64,000 nucleotides of DNA, from positions 4,154,001 through 4,218,000 of the forward strand of contig NC_018020.1 in assembly GCF_000266885.1 (NCBI RefSeq), given 5' to 3'. Every line of letters begins with the position of its first letter. The first letter of the stretch is position 1. This document shows positions 26,231 through 34,572 of this stretch, one piece after another. The notes beneath the pieces are model-generated. The model was not told the origin of the DNA. It saw only the letters and a list, made by a program, of their open reading frames with translations, and made no database searches. This DNA comes from Turneriella parva DSM 21527. Lineage in GTDB: Bacteria; Spirochaetota; Leptospiria; Turneriellales; Turneriellaceae. Made by a program: the position numbers and the translations under genes.

Positions 26231-27324
26231 GCGCCTCTGAGAATTTCTTTTAACGAGCCAATGAGCTTCGCGTTCTCGCCTTCTGCGCCGACGCTGAAAC
26301 GAATACAATCCGCGAACTGCGAACCGGCATAATGCCGTACCAGAATCTTATAATCCCGCAGGCGCTGCACAATCTTGGGAGCCACAAGATTCTTTGGTTC
26401 GCGCGCCAGAATATAATTTGCCTCAGAATCAAAACAGGTAAACCCCAGTGCAGTGAGTTCAGAGCGCAAGAATTCACGCCCGGTCAGCACGGCGCGAATT
26501 GTGCGCTCATGCCAGGCCGTATCGGCGAGTGCGGCCGCCGCAAGCCGCGTGGCCAAAGCATCTTCGTTATAAGAATCTTTATGCGCCAAAAGACCTTGAA
26601 TCAGGCCTCGGTTACCCGAGGCGAGGTAGCCAACCCTGAGGCCTGCAAGCGCATGCGTTTTCGAGAACGTGCGGGTAACGATAAGATTCTGCAGCTTTTC
26701 GATATACTGCATCATCGTCGCCTTCGGCCCGGCAAAATCATTGTATGCTTCATCGACAACCCAAAGAGAATTCGAGGCTGCGATCACTTCTGCGAGCTTT
26801 GCGGCATCGGTGTACTCGCCCGTAATGGCATTGGGGTTGGCGAGAAAAATGGCATGGCCGTCGAATTTCGCCAGAGCATCGATATCGATACCGTAGGGTT
26901 GCCCGATTCTTTCGACCATCGGCACCTCAGTATATGAGGCGCCGGCATTCGTGACAAGTGTGCCGTAGAGACTATACGTCACCGCGGGAAAAACAGCCGG
27001 GCGTTCGGGCCCGAGGGTCGCGCGGCAGATGAGTGTCAGCGCTTCGTCAGACCCGTTCGTCACGATGAGATGCTCTTTGCTGAGTTTCCAGTAATCAGCG
27101 AGCGCACCGAGCAGCGGCTCACCCAAGGGGTGGCTGTATTTGCGCAAAATATCGCCCTGGCCCACGAGCTCGGCCATCACGCGAAACACATTCGGTGAGG
27201 GCGGCAGCGGGCTCTCGTTGGTGTTGAGTTTTATCCAACCGGGTTCGTTGACCTGCTCGCCGGGGGTATAATGCGCGGCGCCACGCGTTACAGCGTTTAA
27301 GAAATTGCGATTCGAATCTGCCAT
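26227..27324 (-). CDS. hisC: Histidinol-phosphate aminotransferase
   Basis: A PLP-dependent class I/II aminotransferase of 365 residues acting in histidine synthesis. The family N-terminal segment KLNTNESPLPPS, the cofactor region VVDEAYNDF and the PLP-lysine motif TFSKTHALAGLRVGY are all present. I start at the ATG at 27324, just after the parB stop; a TTG two codons earlier overlaps parB. Its position between parB and corA is unrelated to histidine, typical of scattered his genes. Some HisC-like enzymes also act on other amino acids, so specificity is likely but not certain. Confidence 0.93.
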   Translation of the reverse strand: MADSNRNFLNAVTRGAAHYTPGEQVNEPGWIKLNTNESPLPPSPNVFRVMAELVGQGDILRKYSHPLGEPLLGALADYWKLSKEHLIVTNGSDEALTLICRATLGPERPAVFPAVTYSLYGTLVTNAGASYTEVPMVERIGQPYGIDIDALAKFDGHAIFLANPNAITGEYTDAAKLAEVIAASNSLWVVDEAYNDFAGPKATMMQYIEKLQNLIVTRTFSKTHALAGLRVGYLASGNRGLIQGLLAHKDSYNEDALATRLAAAALADTAWHERTIRAVLTGREFLRSELTALGFTCFDSEANYILAREPKNLVAPKIVQRLRDYKILVRHYAGSQFADCIRFSVGAEGENAKLIGSLKEILRGA

Positions 27325-27326
27325 AA

Positions 27327-28205
27327 TCAAAGCGAGACGCGCCTGAGCCCCATCATCTTGAGCAGTTTCTCAAGGTCGTCGGGTGAAAAAAAATCGATCG
27401 TGATGCTGCCGCTCTTTTTCTGAGGGTTATAGTTGATGCGCGTGCGCATACCGGTATGCTCTTCGACCTTTTGCGCCACCGCACGAATATTCGCATCGGA
27501 CTTTTTGCCCTTGGCATTTTTTTTATCTTCTTTAGGATTGCTCAACGCACGCGCACGCGCCTCGATGGCGCGCGCATTCAGCCCGTTTTCGGTAATTTCC
27601 CGAAAGAGCTTCATCTGCAGTTCCGCATTTTTGACCGCGAGCAGCGGCCGCGCCTGCCCTTCGGTGAGGCGGCCATCGGCGATCGCCGCCTGAATATGCT
27701 CGGGTAAACCCAGAAGCCGCAGCCGATTGGCAATTGTCGCGCGGTTCTTGCCGACCTGATTCGCCAGATCTTCTTGCGTCATTGCATAGTCGGCGATGAG
27801 CGATTTGTAGACGCTGGCTTCTTCTATCGGGTCGAGTTGTTCACGCTGAATGTTTTCGATGAGCGACACTTCGAGCGTTTTTTTGCGGTCGAATTCTTTG
27901 ACGATACAGGGCGCTTTGGGGTAGCCGAGGCTCATCAGCGAACGCAGGCGACGCTCGCCAGAGATCACCACATAGATGTCGCCCTGCTTCTGCACCAGAA
28001 TCGGCTGCAATAGCCCATGCTGCTTTATTGTCTGCGCGAGCTCTTCTATCGCAGTACGGTCAAATTTCTTGCGGGGATTTTCAGGGTTTGGCTTGATCTT
28101 CGCGATCTCAATCTCTTGCACGCGTTCGCCCGCATCGGGCACCGCTGAACTGTCGAGCAGGTTCGACAGGCCCCGCCCGAGTACCTTACCCTGCGGTTTG
28201 CTCAT
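27327..28205 (-). CDS. parB: Chromosome partition protein ParB
   Basis: The 292-residue CTPase and parS-binding protein of chromosome segregation. The N-terminal domain has IKPNPENPRKKFD and the CTP-binding SGERRLRS motif. The helix-turn-helix region is TQEDLANQVGKNRATIANRLRLL, and the C-terminal dimerisation part is short. It overlaps parA by four bases (ATGA) and hisC follows at once. I searched by eye for the parS consensus TGTTTCACGTGAAACA and found no good copy in this window. Confidence 0.96.
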   Translation of the reverse strand: MSKPQGKVLGRGLSNLLDSSAVPDAGERVQEIEIAKIKPNPENPRKKFDRTAIEELAQTIKQHGLLQPILVQKQGDIYVVISGERRLRSLMSLGYPKAPCIVKEFDRKKTLEVSLIENIQREQLDPIEEASVYKSLIADYAMTQEDLANQVGKNRATIANRLRLLGLPEHIQAAIADGRLTEGQARPLLAVKNAELQMKLFREITENGLNARAIEARARALSNPKEDKKNAKGKKSDANIRAVAQKVEEHTGMRTRINYNPQKKSGSITIDFFSPDDLEKLLKMMGLRRVSL

Positions 28206-28969
28206 ACGGCCACCTTCTGCCGGCTGAGCAGATCTTTTGCGAGTGTCTTATAGGCGATTGCCCCCGTCGACTGCGGATCGTAAACACTGATCGGCTGCCC
28301 GAATGACGGCGCCTCAGACAGTTTGACGTTTCGCGGTATAATCACGTCATATACCTGTTTCTTGAAATGTTCGCGCACATCTTGCACCACCTGAGAGGCA
28401 AGGCGCGTGCGCGCATCGAACATGGTGAGCAGCACACCCTCGATTTCGAGCGCAGTATTGAGTTTCGTGCGCACAAGATTGATGATGCGCAAGAGCTGCG
28501 TTAACCCTTCGAGCGCGAAATATTCGCACTGCAGCGGAATCAGCACCGAATTGGCAGCGGTGAGCGCGTTGATGGTGAGAATGCCGAGGCTTGGCGGGCA
28601 GTCGATAAGCACAAAATCAAAATCGTTGGCGAGTGTTTTGAGCCGGTCTTTGAGCACGAAGTCGCGATTCGCGTTGTCGCGCACGTCAATTTCAAAACCC
28701 GAAAGGTCGATATTCGCGGGTATTATTTTCAGGTTCGGCTGATTGGTCGGTTGCGCCGGCGAGGTATCGTCGGTACCAATCAGCCAGTGGTATATGGTAT
28801 TCTTAGCCTCGGCGATGTTAAGGCCGAGGCCGCTGCCGGCATTACCCTGAGGGTCGATATCGATGATCAGCACGCGCTGCCCTTCGTTCGCGAGGTATGC
28901 GCCGAGATTGATCGTCGTCGTCGTTTTGCCGACGCCACCTTTCTGGTTTGCCAATGCCACTACTTTCAT
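28202..28969 (-). CDS. parA: Chromosome partition ATPase ParA
   Basis: A 255-residue deviant Walker A ATPase (KGGVGKTTTTINLG at residues 10-23), with Walker A' IDIDPQGNAGSGLG and Walker B FVLIDCPPSLG. It binds DNA without sequence specificity in the ATP state and moves ParB-parS complexes. The start codon overlaps the rsmG stop (TAATG), and the end overlaps parB. The order rsmG-parA-parB is often near the replication origin, so the origin may not be far away, although no dnaA or mnmG is seen. Confidence 0.97.
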   Translation of the reverse strand: MKVVALANQKGGVGKTTTTINLGAYLANEGQRVLIIDIDPQGNAGSGLGLNIAEAKNTIYHWLIGTDDTSPAQPTNQPNLKIIPANIDLSGFEIDVRDNANRDFVLKDRLKTLANDFDFVLIDCPPSLGILTINALTAANSVLIPLQCEYFALEGLTQLLRIINLVRTKLNTALEIEGVLLTMFDARTRLASQVVQDVREHFKKQVYDVIIPRNVKLSEAPSFGQPISVYDPQSTGAIAYKTLAKDLLSRQKVAV

Positions 28970-29877
28970 TATGACTCTGTATCAACGAGCGTGTCGGCTG
29001 AGATTTTTTTCCACGAGCGGGGGTACGGTTTTTTAGCAGCCGTTTCGTGCGCGAACGTATAAAGCCCCCGCGGCAATACACTCGCAGCGGATTCAAATTT
29101 AACAAATGATTCTGTTTTGTACCCGAGGTCTGTCACACGCTGCTCTCCAGCGGCAGAAAATGGCACTCTCTGAGACCGCCAGTAAAGCAATTTTGGCGAT
29201 TGCAAAGCAATCGCCTCAGACCGCAACGGCCCCGCAAAATTCGGCGGGCAGCCCGCTTCGGGCGCTTTAGCAGAAGTTTGTTGCGGCGTTTTCTGAAACG
29301 ACGCGGGCAAACTTCGAGGCCCGTCCGATTTTGCGGATCCAGGCCGTTGCCGGTCTTTTGGCGCTGCGCTCAACACATGCAAAGCCAACTCCAGTGAAGC
29401 GAGTATCTTTCTGAACGCTCTGAAAACGACAACGTCGGCCTTCGGCGCGGCAGCGTATTTTTTGGGAAAATCCTGCACGACGCCGTGGTAGACCGTGACG
29501 TTACTCAATCCTAATTTTGCTGCTGCAGACTCTGCAAAACGGCAACGCTTCTCTTGCGCATCGAGCAGGTGAAATTTGTGCTGCGGATAGAGAATCGCAA
29601 GGGGTAGCGACGGCAAACCTGAACCGGCGCCGAGATCGAAGACATTGAGCCCTTCGCCCGCATTCAGCGGAAATCGCTCGCGTGTTTCGGGTGCAATCGC
29701 GGGCAACACCGAATCAAAAATATGCCGCAATTCAAGGTCGGCGCGCGTACACTCACCGATAAAACCTGCGGGCATTGCTTCGGCTTCAAGCAGATCGGCG
29801 AAGGTCTGCAGGTTGGCGAGTACGGGCGCTGTCAGATGCGCAGACAGCGGGGCGTAGGCGATATCGGCGACAGACAC
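28969..29877 (-). CDS. rsmG: 16S rRNA (guanine-527-N7)-methyltransferase with in-frame insertion
   Basis: Methylates G527 of 16S rRNA with SAM. Family parts are ELRHIFDSVL, the SAM-binding motif VFDLGAGSGLPSLPLA, LLDAQEKRCRF and the catalytic-region segment VVVFRAFRKIL. RsmG is normally 205-240 residues; this one is 302. The excess is about 57 residues (173-229), rich in Pro, Ser, Lys and Gln, lying before LLYWRSQR where the fold normally continues. That segment is encoded by a palindromic DNA element, copy 2 of the repeat found near 8.6 kb. The frame is kept through it, so the protein may still work. Confidence 0.9.
   Translation of the reverse strand: MSVADIAYAPLSAHLTAPVLANLQTFADLLEAEAMPAGFIGECTRADLELRHIFDSVLPAIAPETRERFPLNAGEGLNVFDLGAGSGLPSLPLAILYPQHKFHLLDAQEKRCRFAESAAAKLGLSNVTVYHGVVQDFPKKYAAAPKADVVVFRAFRKILASLELALHVLSAAPKDRQRPGSAKSDGPRSLPASFQKTPQQTSAKAPEAGCPPNFAGPLRSEAIALQSPKLLYWRSQRVPFSAAGEQRVTDLGYKTESFVKFESAASVLPRGLYTFAHETAAKKPYPRSWKKISADTLVDTES
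29191..29361. repeat. Palindromic multi-hairpin element inserted in frame in rsmG, copy 2
   Basis: The segment contains a 9-bp hairpin GGCGATTGC/GCAATCGCC (29195-29215). Long outer arms follow: GACCGCAACGGCC at 29219-29231 pairs with 29342-29355 apart from one bulged base, and CCGCAAAAT at 29232-29240 pairs with 29328-29336. Inner hairpins are GCGGG/CCCGC, GCCCG/CGGGC and GAAGTTTG/CAAACTTC with CGTTT/AAACG inside. The core matches the intergenic element at 8571-8608. Its length, about 171 bases, is a multiple of three. The exact ends are estimated from where RsmG homology stops. Confidence 0.75.
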
Positions 29878-29915
29878 CCGATCAGTTCGGCGCCGTGAAA
29901 CAGGGCGTAAAGCCG

Positions 29916-30362
29916 TCAGTGCCTGCGGTGTTCTAAATGGCCACTCGGCAGATGCCGCAGCGTAAACAGCAAAATTGCCGCCACAAGCAAGCGCGCGAGC
30001 AGTGCGAACGCCGCGAGAGTCAGAATGCCGTCGTAGTTCGCCGGCAGCTGAAAATAGTCGGCATCGAATTTTTCGATGTAACGGCTGCGTGCAACCGCGT
30101 ATTCGACCAATGAACCTATGAGCGCAACGGCGCCCAGGGTGATCAGAAACACCCGGCTGCGGCGCATCGCGTGCCGTTCTGCAACCACGAACAGCAGCAA
30201 GATCGAAGCAAAGTGCGTAATAACGACCAGCGGCGATGCGGTGAGGTAGATGTACTGCCCCGCCAGAAAATAAATGAGGGCTTCTGAAAGAAGATAATAG
30301 AGCGCAATGAGCAGAGCGTGAACCATTGGTGCAACAATCAAGACTCGCGCACCCGCGAGCAA
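29916..30362 (-). CDS. Small integral membrane protein
   Basis: A 148-residue protein with about four transmembrane helices (for example ALLIALYYLLSEALIYFLAG and LVVITHFASILLLFVVAE) and a His/Arg-rich C-terminus. It has no recognised family. It precedes rsmG on the same strand with 38 bases between, so it may be the first gene of the par operon. A start at the internal ATG at 30326 is also possible and would remove 12 residues. Confidence 0.55.
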   Translation of the reverse strand: MLAGARVLIVAPMVHALLIALYYLLSEALIYFLAGQYIYLTASPLVVITHFASILLLFVVAERHAMRRSRVFLITLGAVALIGSLVEYAVARSRYIEKFDADYFQLPANYDGILTLAAFALLARLLVAAILLFTLRHLPSGHLEHRRH

Positions 30363-30427
30363 GCGCTTTTGCAGTAGACCTCCAGAAATTGACTTTTCGC
30401 CGCGTGCGGATATGCTCGTTTGAACGT

Positions 30428-30745
30428 ATGCCGATAACCGAGGTGATACTCTATGTCGTTCTGCCGACTGCCCTCTTAACTTCAGTCGTAACAGCCACGG
30501 TTGTCTATTTTCTCGCCCGCAAGCTCTATTACGACGAAATTGAAAAGCCGGTTGACGACCTGCCAGACCGCATTGCGCTCAAGGTCGAAGAAGCCGGCGA
30601 AAGACTTTTGCCCAAATTCGAAGAACGCGTAAAAAAGGGCTTTCTTTCGGCGCTCAAAGACTCGCCCAAGCTTGGCCCCGAAATGACCGTCGGCGTCATC
30701 GAAAGCGCCCTCAAGAGCATGGACCAGATCATGGGCAGGCGATAA
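30428..30745 (+). CDS. Small membrane-anchored protein
   Basis: A 105-residue protein with one N-terminal transmembrane helix (TEVILYVVLPTALLTSVVTA) and a charged helical cytoplasmic part containing AGERLLPKFEERVKKGF and GPEMTVGVIESALKSM. No family is recognised. I choose the ATG at 30428 because it starts directly before the helix; an earlier frame opening would overlap the divergent gene. The next gene begins six bases after the stop, so they form a pair. Confidence 0.55.
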   Translation: MPITEVILYVVLPTALLTSVVTATVVYFLARKLYYDEIEKPVDDLPDRIALKVEEAGERLLPKFEERVKKGFLSALKDSPKLGPEMTVGVIESALKSMDQIMGRR

Positions 30746-30751
30746 CTTTAA

Positions 30752-31657
30752 ATGGCGCTGCGTTCGCATAATATTCCCGCACTCTTGACGCAGGTCGCGC
30801 GCGATCTCGCGGCCGAGCGAAGCGTCGATGAATCTGCTGCTTTCGTTGAACTCGTCGCAACAGAGACGGCGTGGGCAGAAATTTTTCGCCACATCGACAC
30901 GATCAGCGACTTTGCGGTCAGACATAAACTTAGAAATCTTGAACTTGATTACACAGTGGCGTTCGTACGCAACGAAATGCAGCAGGTACTGCCGCGCAGC
31001 GGCAACGATGTCTGGGCACTCGAACGCACGAGCTATCTGACCGGGCTTTTTTCAGACGCGTTCAATCTCTGGGACGAATATTGCGCGGCGCTCGATATGC
31101 TCGAAGTCGACCTGCGCGAAGAACTCGAAGCAAGTTCGCTCACCCCAAGGCGGGTTAAGAACCGCATGCACGACATTGAACTCGTGCGCGAGATACTCGG
31201 CGCAATGAACAGGGTCATCTTTGAACGTACAGGTCTTGCCGGTGAAGAAGGTGCAATAAATAAAGTAGAATCACATTCCGCGCAGCTGGTCCTGTGCGAG
31301 CGAGTACCGGGAATTCCCCTGTCGCTCGCAGTCATCTATCTCATCACCGGTTCACGTCTCGGTTTTCCCCTTTATGGCGTGAACACACCCGGCAGGTTTT
31401 TGCTGAAATGGCAACTGGGAGATCTCGAAATTTTTGTCGACGTATTCGACAAAGGGTCGCTCGTCACCCGGCAAAATCTCGAAATGCTGCTTTCCGCAAA
31501 CCTCAGCGGCTATTCTACCCGCCTGCTCGACCCGGCACCGTTTGAAATAATCACGCGCCGGTCACTCGCCAACCTCGCTGCGCTCGCTATTCGCGGCGAA
31601 GACACAGACCGCGCGCGCAAACTCGAGAATCTGTCGCGGGGCCTGTTCGGATTCTAA
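30752..31657 (+). CDS. SirB1/transglutaminase-like family protein
   Basis: A 301-residue soluble protein. The C-terminal half carries the SirB1-type signature: a Cys in QLVLCERVPGIPLSLAVIYL, then GSRLGFPLYGVNTPGRFLLKW, followed by an acidic-aromatic segment EIFVDVFDKG. The family usually has PGHF at the position that here reads PGRF, so the catalytic His may be missing. The N-terminal half is helical and unassigned. Family members have a transglutaminase-like fold of unclear role. It is paired with the small membrane protein gene upstream. Confidence 0.7.
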   Translation: MALRSHNIPALLTQVARDLAAERSVDESAAFVELVATETAWAEIFRHIDTISDFAVRHKLRNLELDYTVAFVRNEMQQVLPRSGNDVWALERTSYLTGLFSDAFNLWDEYCAALDMLEVDLREELEASSLTPRRVKNRMHDIELVREILGAMNRVIFERTGLAGEEGAINKVESHSAQLVLCERVPGIPLSLAVIYLITGSRLGFPLYGVNTPGRFLLKWQLGDLEIFVDVFDKGSLVTRQNLEMLLSANLSGYSTRLLDPAPFEIITRRSLANLAALAIRGEDTDRARKLENLSRGLFGF

Positions 31658-31705
31658 GGGCGATGGGCTAAATACGAACCGAGCGATCATGGAGTTTTCA
31701 CTGAG

Positions 31706-32413
31706 ATGAATAAGACTGTCACCAATGCAGAAGCCGCAATCGCCGATATACACAGTGGCGCCGTGCTGGGTATCGGTGGGTTTGGACTCTGCGGTATTCC
31801 TGAAAATTGTCTGGCGGCGCTGGTTAAGAAGGGTGTCAAAAACCTGACCTGCATCTCTAACAATGCCGGCGTCGAAGATTTCGGTATCGGGCTTTTGCTC
31901 AAGACCCGGCAGGTGAAAAAGATGATCGCTTCATATGTCGGCGAGAATGCTGAATTCGAACGGCAGCTGCTTTCGGGTGAACTCGATGTGGAGCTCGTGC
32001 CGCAAGGCACTCTGGCGACGCGGTGCATGGCTGCAGGCTATGGTATGCCTGCAATCTTCACGCCCGCAGGTATAGGTACCGAAGTCGCCGAGGGCAAAGA
32101 GACACGCAAATTTCTGGTCGATGGCGCCGAAAAAGAATTTCTCATGGAATATGCTTTCCAGATCGATTTCGCGCTCGTCAAAGCCTGGAAAGGCGACACG
32201 CACGGCAATCTGGTATTTCGCGGCACCGCGCGCAACTTCAACCCCTTAATGGCAATGGCCGGCAAGATCACGATTGCAGAGGTTGAAGAACTGGTGCCTG
32301 CCGGCACGCTCGACCCCAATTATATTCACACTCCGGGAATCTATGTGCACAGAATTTTTCAGGGCGCAGGCTATGAGAAGCGCATAGAACAGAGAACAAC
32401 CCGTAAGAGGTAA
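31706..32413 (+). CDS. scoA: 3-oxoacid CoA-transferase, subunit A
   Basis: A 235-residue family I CoA-transferase subunit, probably moving CoA between succinyl-CoA and acetoacetate. It has GAVLGIGGFGLCGIPENC near the N-terminus (CoA-binding loop), then SNNAGVEDFGIG and GTLATRCMAAGYGMPAIFTP as in SCOT subunit A. The B subunit follows after three bases. With the beta-oxidation enzymes and thiolase elsewhere in the window, it fits use of acetoacetate or other short ketoacids. The substrate is inferred from the family. Confidence 0.93.
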   Translation: MNKTVTNAEAAIADIHSGAVLGIGGFGLCGIPENCLAALVKKGVKNLTCISNNAGVEDFGIGLLLKTRQVKKMIASYVGENAEFERQLLSGELDVELVPQGTLATRCMAAGYGMPAIFTPAGIGTEVAEGKETRKFLVDGAEKEFLMEYAFQIDFALVKAWKGDTHGNLVFRGTARNFNPLMAMAGKITIAEVEELVPAGTLDPNYIHTPGIYVHRIFQGAGYEKRIEQRTTRKR

Positions 32414-32416
32414 GCC

Positions 32417-33070
32417 ATGCTCGATAAAACAGGTATCGCAAAACGTATCGCGTGCGAGGTTAAAGACGGCTACTACGTCAACCTGGGCATTGGCATTCCG
32501 ACTTTGGTTTCGAATTACATACCAGAAGGATTAAACGTCGTACTGCAGTCAGAAAACGGCCTTTTGGGCATGGGGCCGTTTCCTTACGAGGGTGAAGAAG
32601 ACCCCGACTACATCAACGCCGGCAAGCAGACCATCACTACCCTGCCGGGCTCGTCGATCTTTGACTCGGCGATGAGCTTCGGCATGATACGCGCCCGCAA
32701 AGTCGACCTGACGATTTTGGGCGCGATGGAAGTTGCAGAAAACGGCGATATTGCGAACTGGAAGATTCCCGGCAAGATGGTCAAGGGCATGGGCGGCGCG
32801 ATGGACCTCGTGGCCTCGGCCAAGAACATCATCGTCGCAATGCAGCATGTGAACAAGGCGAATGAATCAAAACTGCTTAAGCGCTGCACGCTGCCACTGA
32901 CAGGTGTTCGCTGCGTGAAGAAGATCGTGACCGAACTGGCAGTTATCGACGTGACCCCTCAGGGTTTCAAACTGCTCGAGACTGCGCCGGGAGTGAGTGT
33001 CGAGCAGGTGAAGAATGCCACTGAAGGCCGGTTAATTATCGAGGGCAATGTGCCTGAAATGCAAATTTAA
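32417..33070 (+). CDS. scoB: 3-oxoacid CoA-transferase, subunit B
   Basis: A 217-residue B subunit with the catalytic Glu in VVLQSENGLLGMG, the position that forms the glutamyl-CoA thioester. GMIRARKVDLTILGAMEV and the C-terminal ELAVIDVTPQGFKLLETAPGV are standard for SCOT/acetoacetate CoA-transferase B subunits. It is encoded directly after subunit A with a Shine-Dalgarno-like AAGAGGTAAG, and its stop overlaps the end of the convergent SDR gene by four bases. Confidence 0.94.
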   Translation: MLDKTGIAKRIACEVKDGYYVNLGIGIPTLVSNYIPEGLNVVLQSENGLLGMGPFPYEGEEDPDYINAGKQTITTLPGSSIFDSAMSFGMIRARKVDLTILGAMEVAENGDIANWKIPGKMVKGMGGAMDLVASAKNIIVAMQHVNKANESKLLKRCTLPLTGVRCVKKIVTELAVIDVTPQGFKLLETAPGVSVEQVKNATEGRLIIEGNVPEMQI

Positions 33071-33849
33071 GCACCGCCGTTCAAGTACCCCGCAATCTTG
33101 CGCACGATGAAGCGCGGGCTGAATTTTCCAGAGATAACCATGATCTTGTTCATAAACCCATGGATGATCAGGGTTTTGCCTTTAAGAAATTTATTCACTC
33201 CATAAATCGCGACTGCTTCTGCTGTGGCAGGCTTCATCAGTTTTGAACTGAAGAGCCGTGACTTGTGCATACCGGCGGTGTCGGCAAATTCTGTCACGGT
33301 CGCACCAGGGCAGAGAACCGAAACCTGCACTCCGCGGGGTTGCAACTCGTCGGCGATCGCTTCAGAGAAATGCAGCACGAATGCTTTTGTGGCATAGTAG
33401 ACCGCCATGAAAGGCCCAGGCTGAAAAGCCGCGGTAGACGCTACGTTTAAGATCCGCCCCTTTTTTCTCTTCGCCATTTCGGCGCCGTAAATATGGCTGA
33501 GCTCAGTCAGCACGCGTATGTTCAGGTCAATCTGCATCAGTTCACGCTTGAGGTCGAGATCAACGAATCGACCGCTCGAACCGAAGCCCGCATTGTTCAC
33601 CAGCACATCGATCTCGAGTTTGGCCTTTTTCGTTTTGGTAAACAAAGACTGCGCCGCTTTGGGTGCGGCAAGATCGAGGGGTATCGAAGTTACTTTCACG
33701 AGCGGTGAAAGATTGTCTTGCAATGCTTTGAGGTTTTTGGCGCTGCGCGCAACAACCACGAGATCGTAACCGCGTGCCGCGAAAATTTTGGCCATTTCAT
33801 AGCCGATGCCGGTCGATGCGCCGGTGATGAGAGCTACAGGTTTGTGCAT
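33067..33849 (-). CDS. Short-chain dehydrogenase/reductase (paralog of the 24-kb SDR)
   Basis: A 260-residue classical SDR with TGASTGIG, NNAGFG, and the catalytic pair ASTAAF and YYATKAF. VVARSAKNL suggests NADP use. The C-terminal segment KPATAEAVAIYGVNKFLKG-LIIHGFMNK resembles that of the SDR at 24009, and both are of the acyl-reductase-like (HSD/DhrS-type) group. Its promoter region faces the toxin-antitoxin module. The substrate is unknown; a lipid or ketone is likely from family. Confidence 0.88.
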   Translation of the reverse strand: MHKPVALITGASTGIGYEMAKIFAARGYDLVVVARSAKNLKALQDNLSPLVKVTSIPLDLAAPKAAQSLFTKTKKAKLEIDVLVNNAGFGSSGRFVDLDLKRELMQIDLNIRVLTELSHIYGAEMAKRKKGRILNVASTAAFQPGPFMAVYYATKAFVLHFSEAIADELQPRGVQVSVLCPGATVTEFADTAGMHKSRLFSSKLMKPATAEAVAIYGVNKFLKGKTLIIHGFMNKIMVISGKFSPRFIVRKIAGYLNGGA

Positions 33850-33863
33850 GGGACACGAATACT

Positions 33864-33938
33864 TTGCACAATGCTCTGAAATCCAAAATATGATAAAAAT
33901 ATGAATAATAGTGGTCGCGCTCTACTTGGTCAAGTAGA
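33864..33938 (+). promoter_or_regulatory. Promoter/operator region of the Phd-PIN module
   Basis: The perfect inverted repeat TCTACTTG-GT-CAAGTAGA (33921-33938) lies just upstream of the antitoxin start and is a likely autoregulatory operator. A TATGAT box (33889-33894) with a TTGCAC 19 bases before it (33864-33869) is a possible promoter. The stretch is AT-richer than its surroundings. Confidence 0.55.
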
Positions 33939-33946
33939 TTGACCAT

Positions 33947-34180
33947 GTGGCAGCCACAACAAATATACTGGAGGCAAAGACCCATCTTTCAAAGCTCATT
34001 AAGCGCGCCTTGGCCGGCGAAGAAGTGATAATCTCAAAGGCGAATAAGCCCCTCGTCAAACTCGTGCCATATACCGACCCGCAGGCAAAGAAGCGTCGCC
34101 CCGTCGGGTCAAAACTCGGCCCAGTCTGGGTCGCCGACGATTTTGATGCCCCGCTACAAGAGATGAAGGATTATATGTAG
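33947..34180 (+). CDS. Antitoxin, Phd/YefM family
   Basis: A 77-residue protein with the Phd/YefM N-terminal fold: AATTNILEAKTHLSKLIKRA, then GEEVIISKANKPLVKLVPY, and a C-terminal toxin-binding tail ending DDFDAPLQEMKDYM, typical of Phd partners of PIN toxins. It should neutralise the PIN toxin and repress the operon through the palindrome at 33921-33938. The start is a GTG at 33947; the ATG at 33945 is in another frame. The stop overlaps the toxin start (TAGTG). Confidence 0.88.
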   Translation: MAATTNILEAKTHLSKLIKRALAGEEVIISKANKPLVKLVPYTDPQAKKRRPVGSKLGPVWVADDFDAPLQEMKDYM

Positions 34181-34572
34181 TGCGCCTTTTGATAGACACA
34201 CAAATTCTGCTGTGGTGGGTTCGTGGTGAACCAGAATCGCAGCTGAAAAAATCGCATTTGGAAACTCTACTTGATCCCGAAGTGGAGCTGCTTTTCAGCC
34301 ACGTCAGTGTATGGGAAATGGCAATAAAGCAGAGCATTGGTAAATTAAGATTGCCTGCGCCTGCCGGGGATTTTGCCGAATTCGAAGCACAAGATAAATT
34401 TTTCAGGTTCTTGCCCATTCAACTCGAGCATATCGCGGCCTATCAGAAGTTACCGATGGACCACCGCGATCCGTTTGATCGCATGCTTGCCGCGCAGGCT
34501 CAGGTCGAGGGCCTGCAACTCATGACCAGCAACAAAAACTTCGACAGGCTCGGTATAAAGAGGTATTGGTAG
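34180..34572 (+). CDS. PIN-domain toxin (VapC-like)
   Basis: A 130-residue PIN ribonuclease. Acidic residues appear at the expected places: Asp in LLIDTQILLWW, Glu in HVSVWEMAIKQ, Asp in MDHRDPFDRMLAAQA and the late TSNKNFDRLG segment. This subgroup pairs with Phd/YefM antitoxins. It would cleave RNA, probably tRNA or mRNA, when freed from the antitoxin. Its GTG start overlaps the antitoxin stop codon. The YgiQ-like gene begins on its own stop codon, so the module is wedged tightly into the transcription unit. Confidence 0.88.
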   Translation: MRLLIDTQILLWWVRGEPESQLKKSHLETLLDPEVELLFSHVSVWEMAIKQSIGKLRLPAPAGDFAEFEAQDKFFRFLPIQLEHIAAYQKLPMDHRDPFDRMLAAQAQVEGLQLMTSNKNFDRLGIKRYW

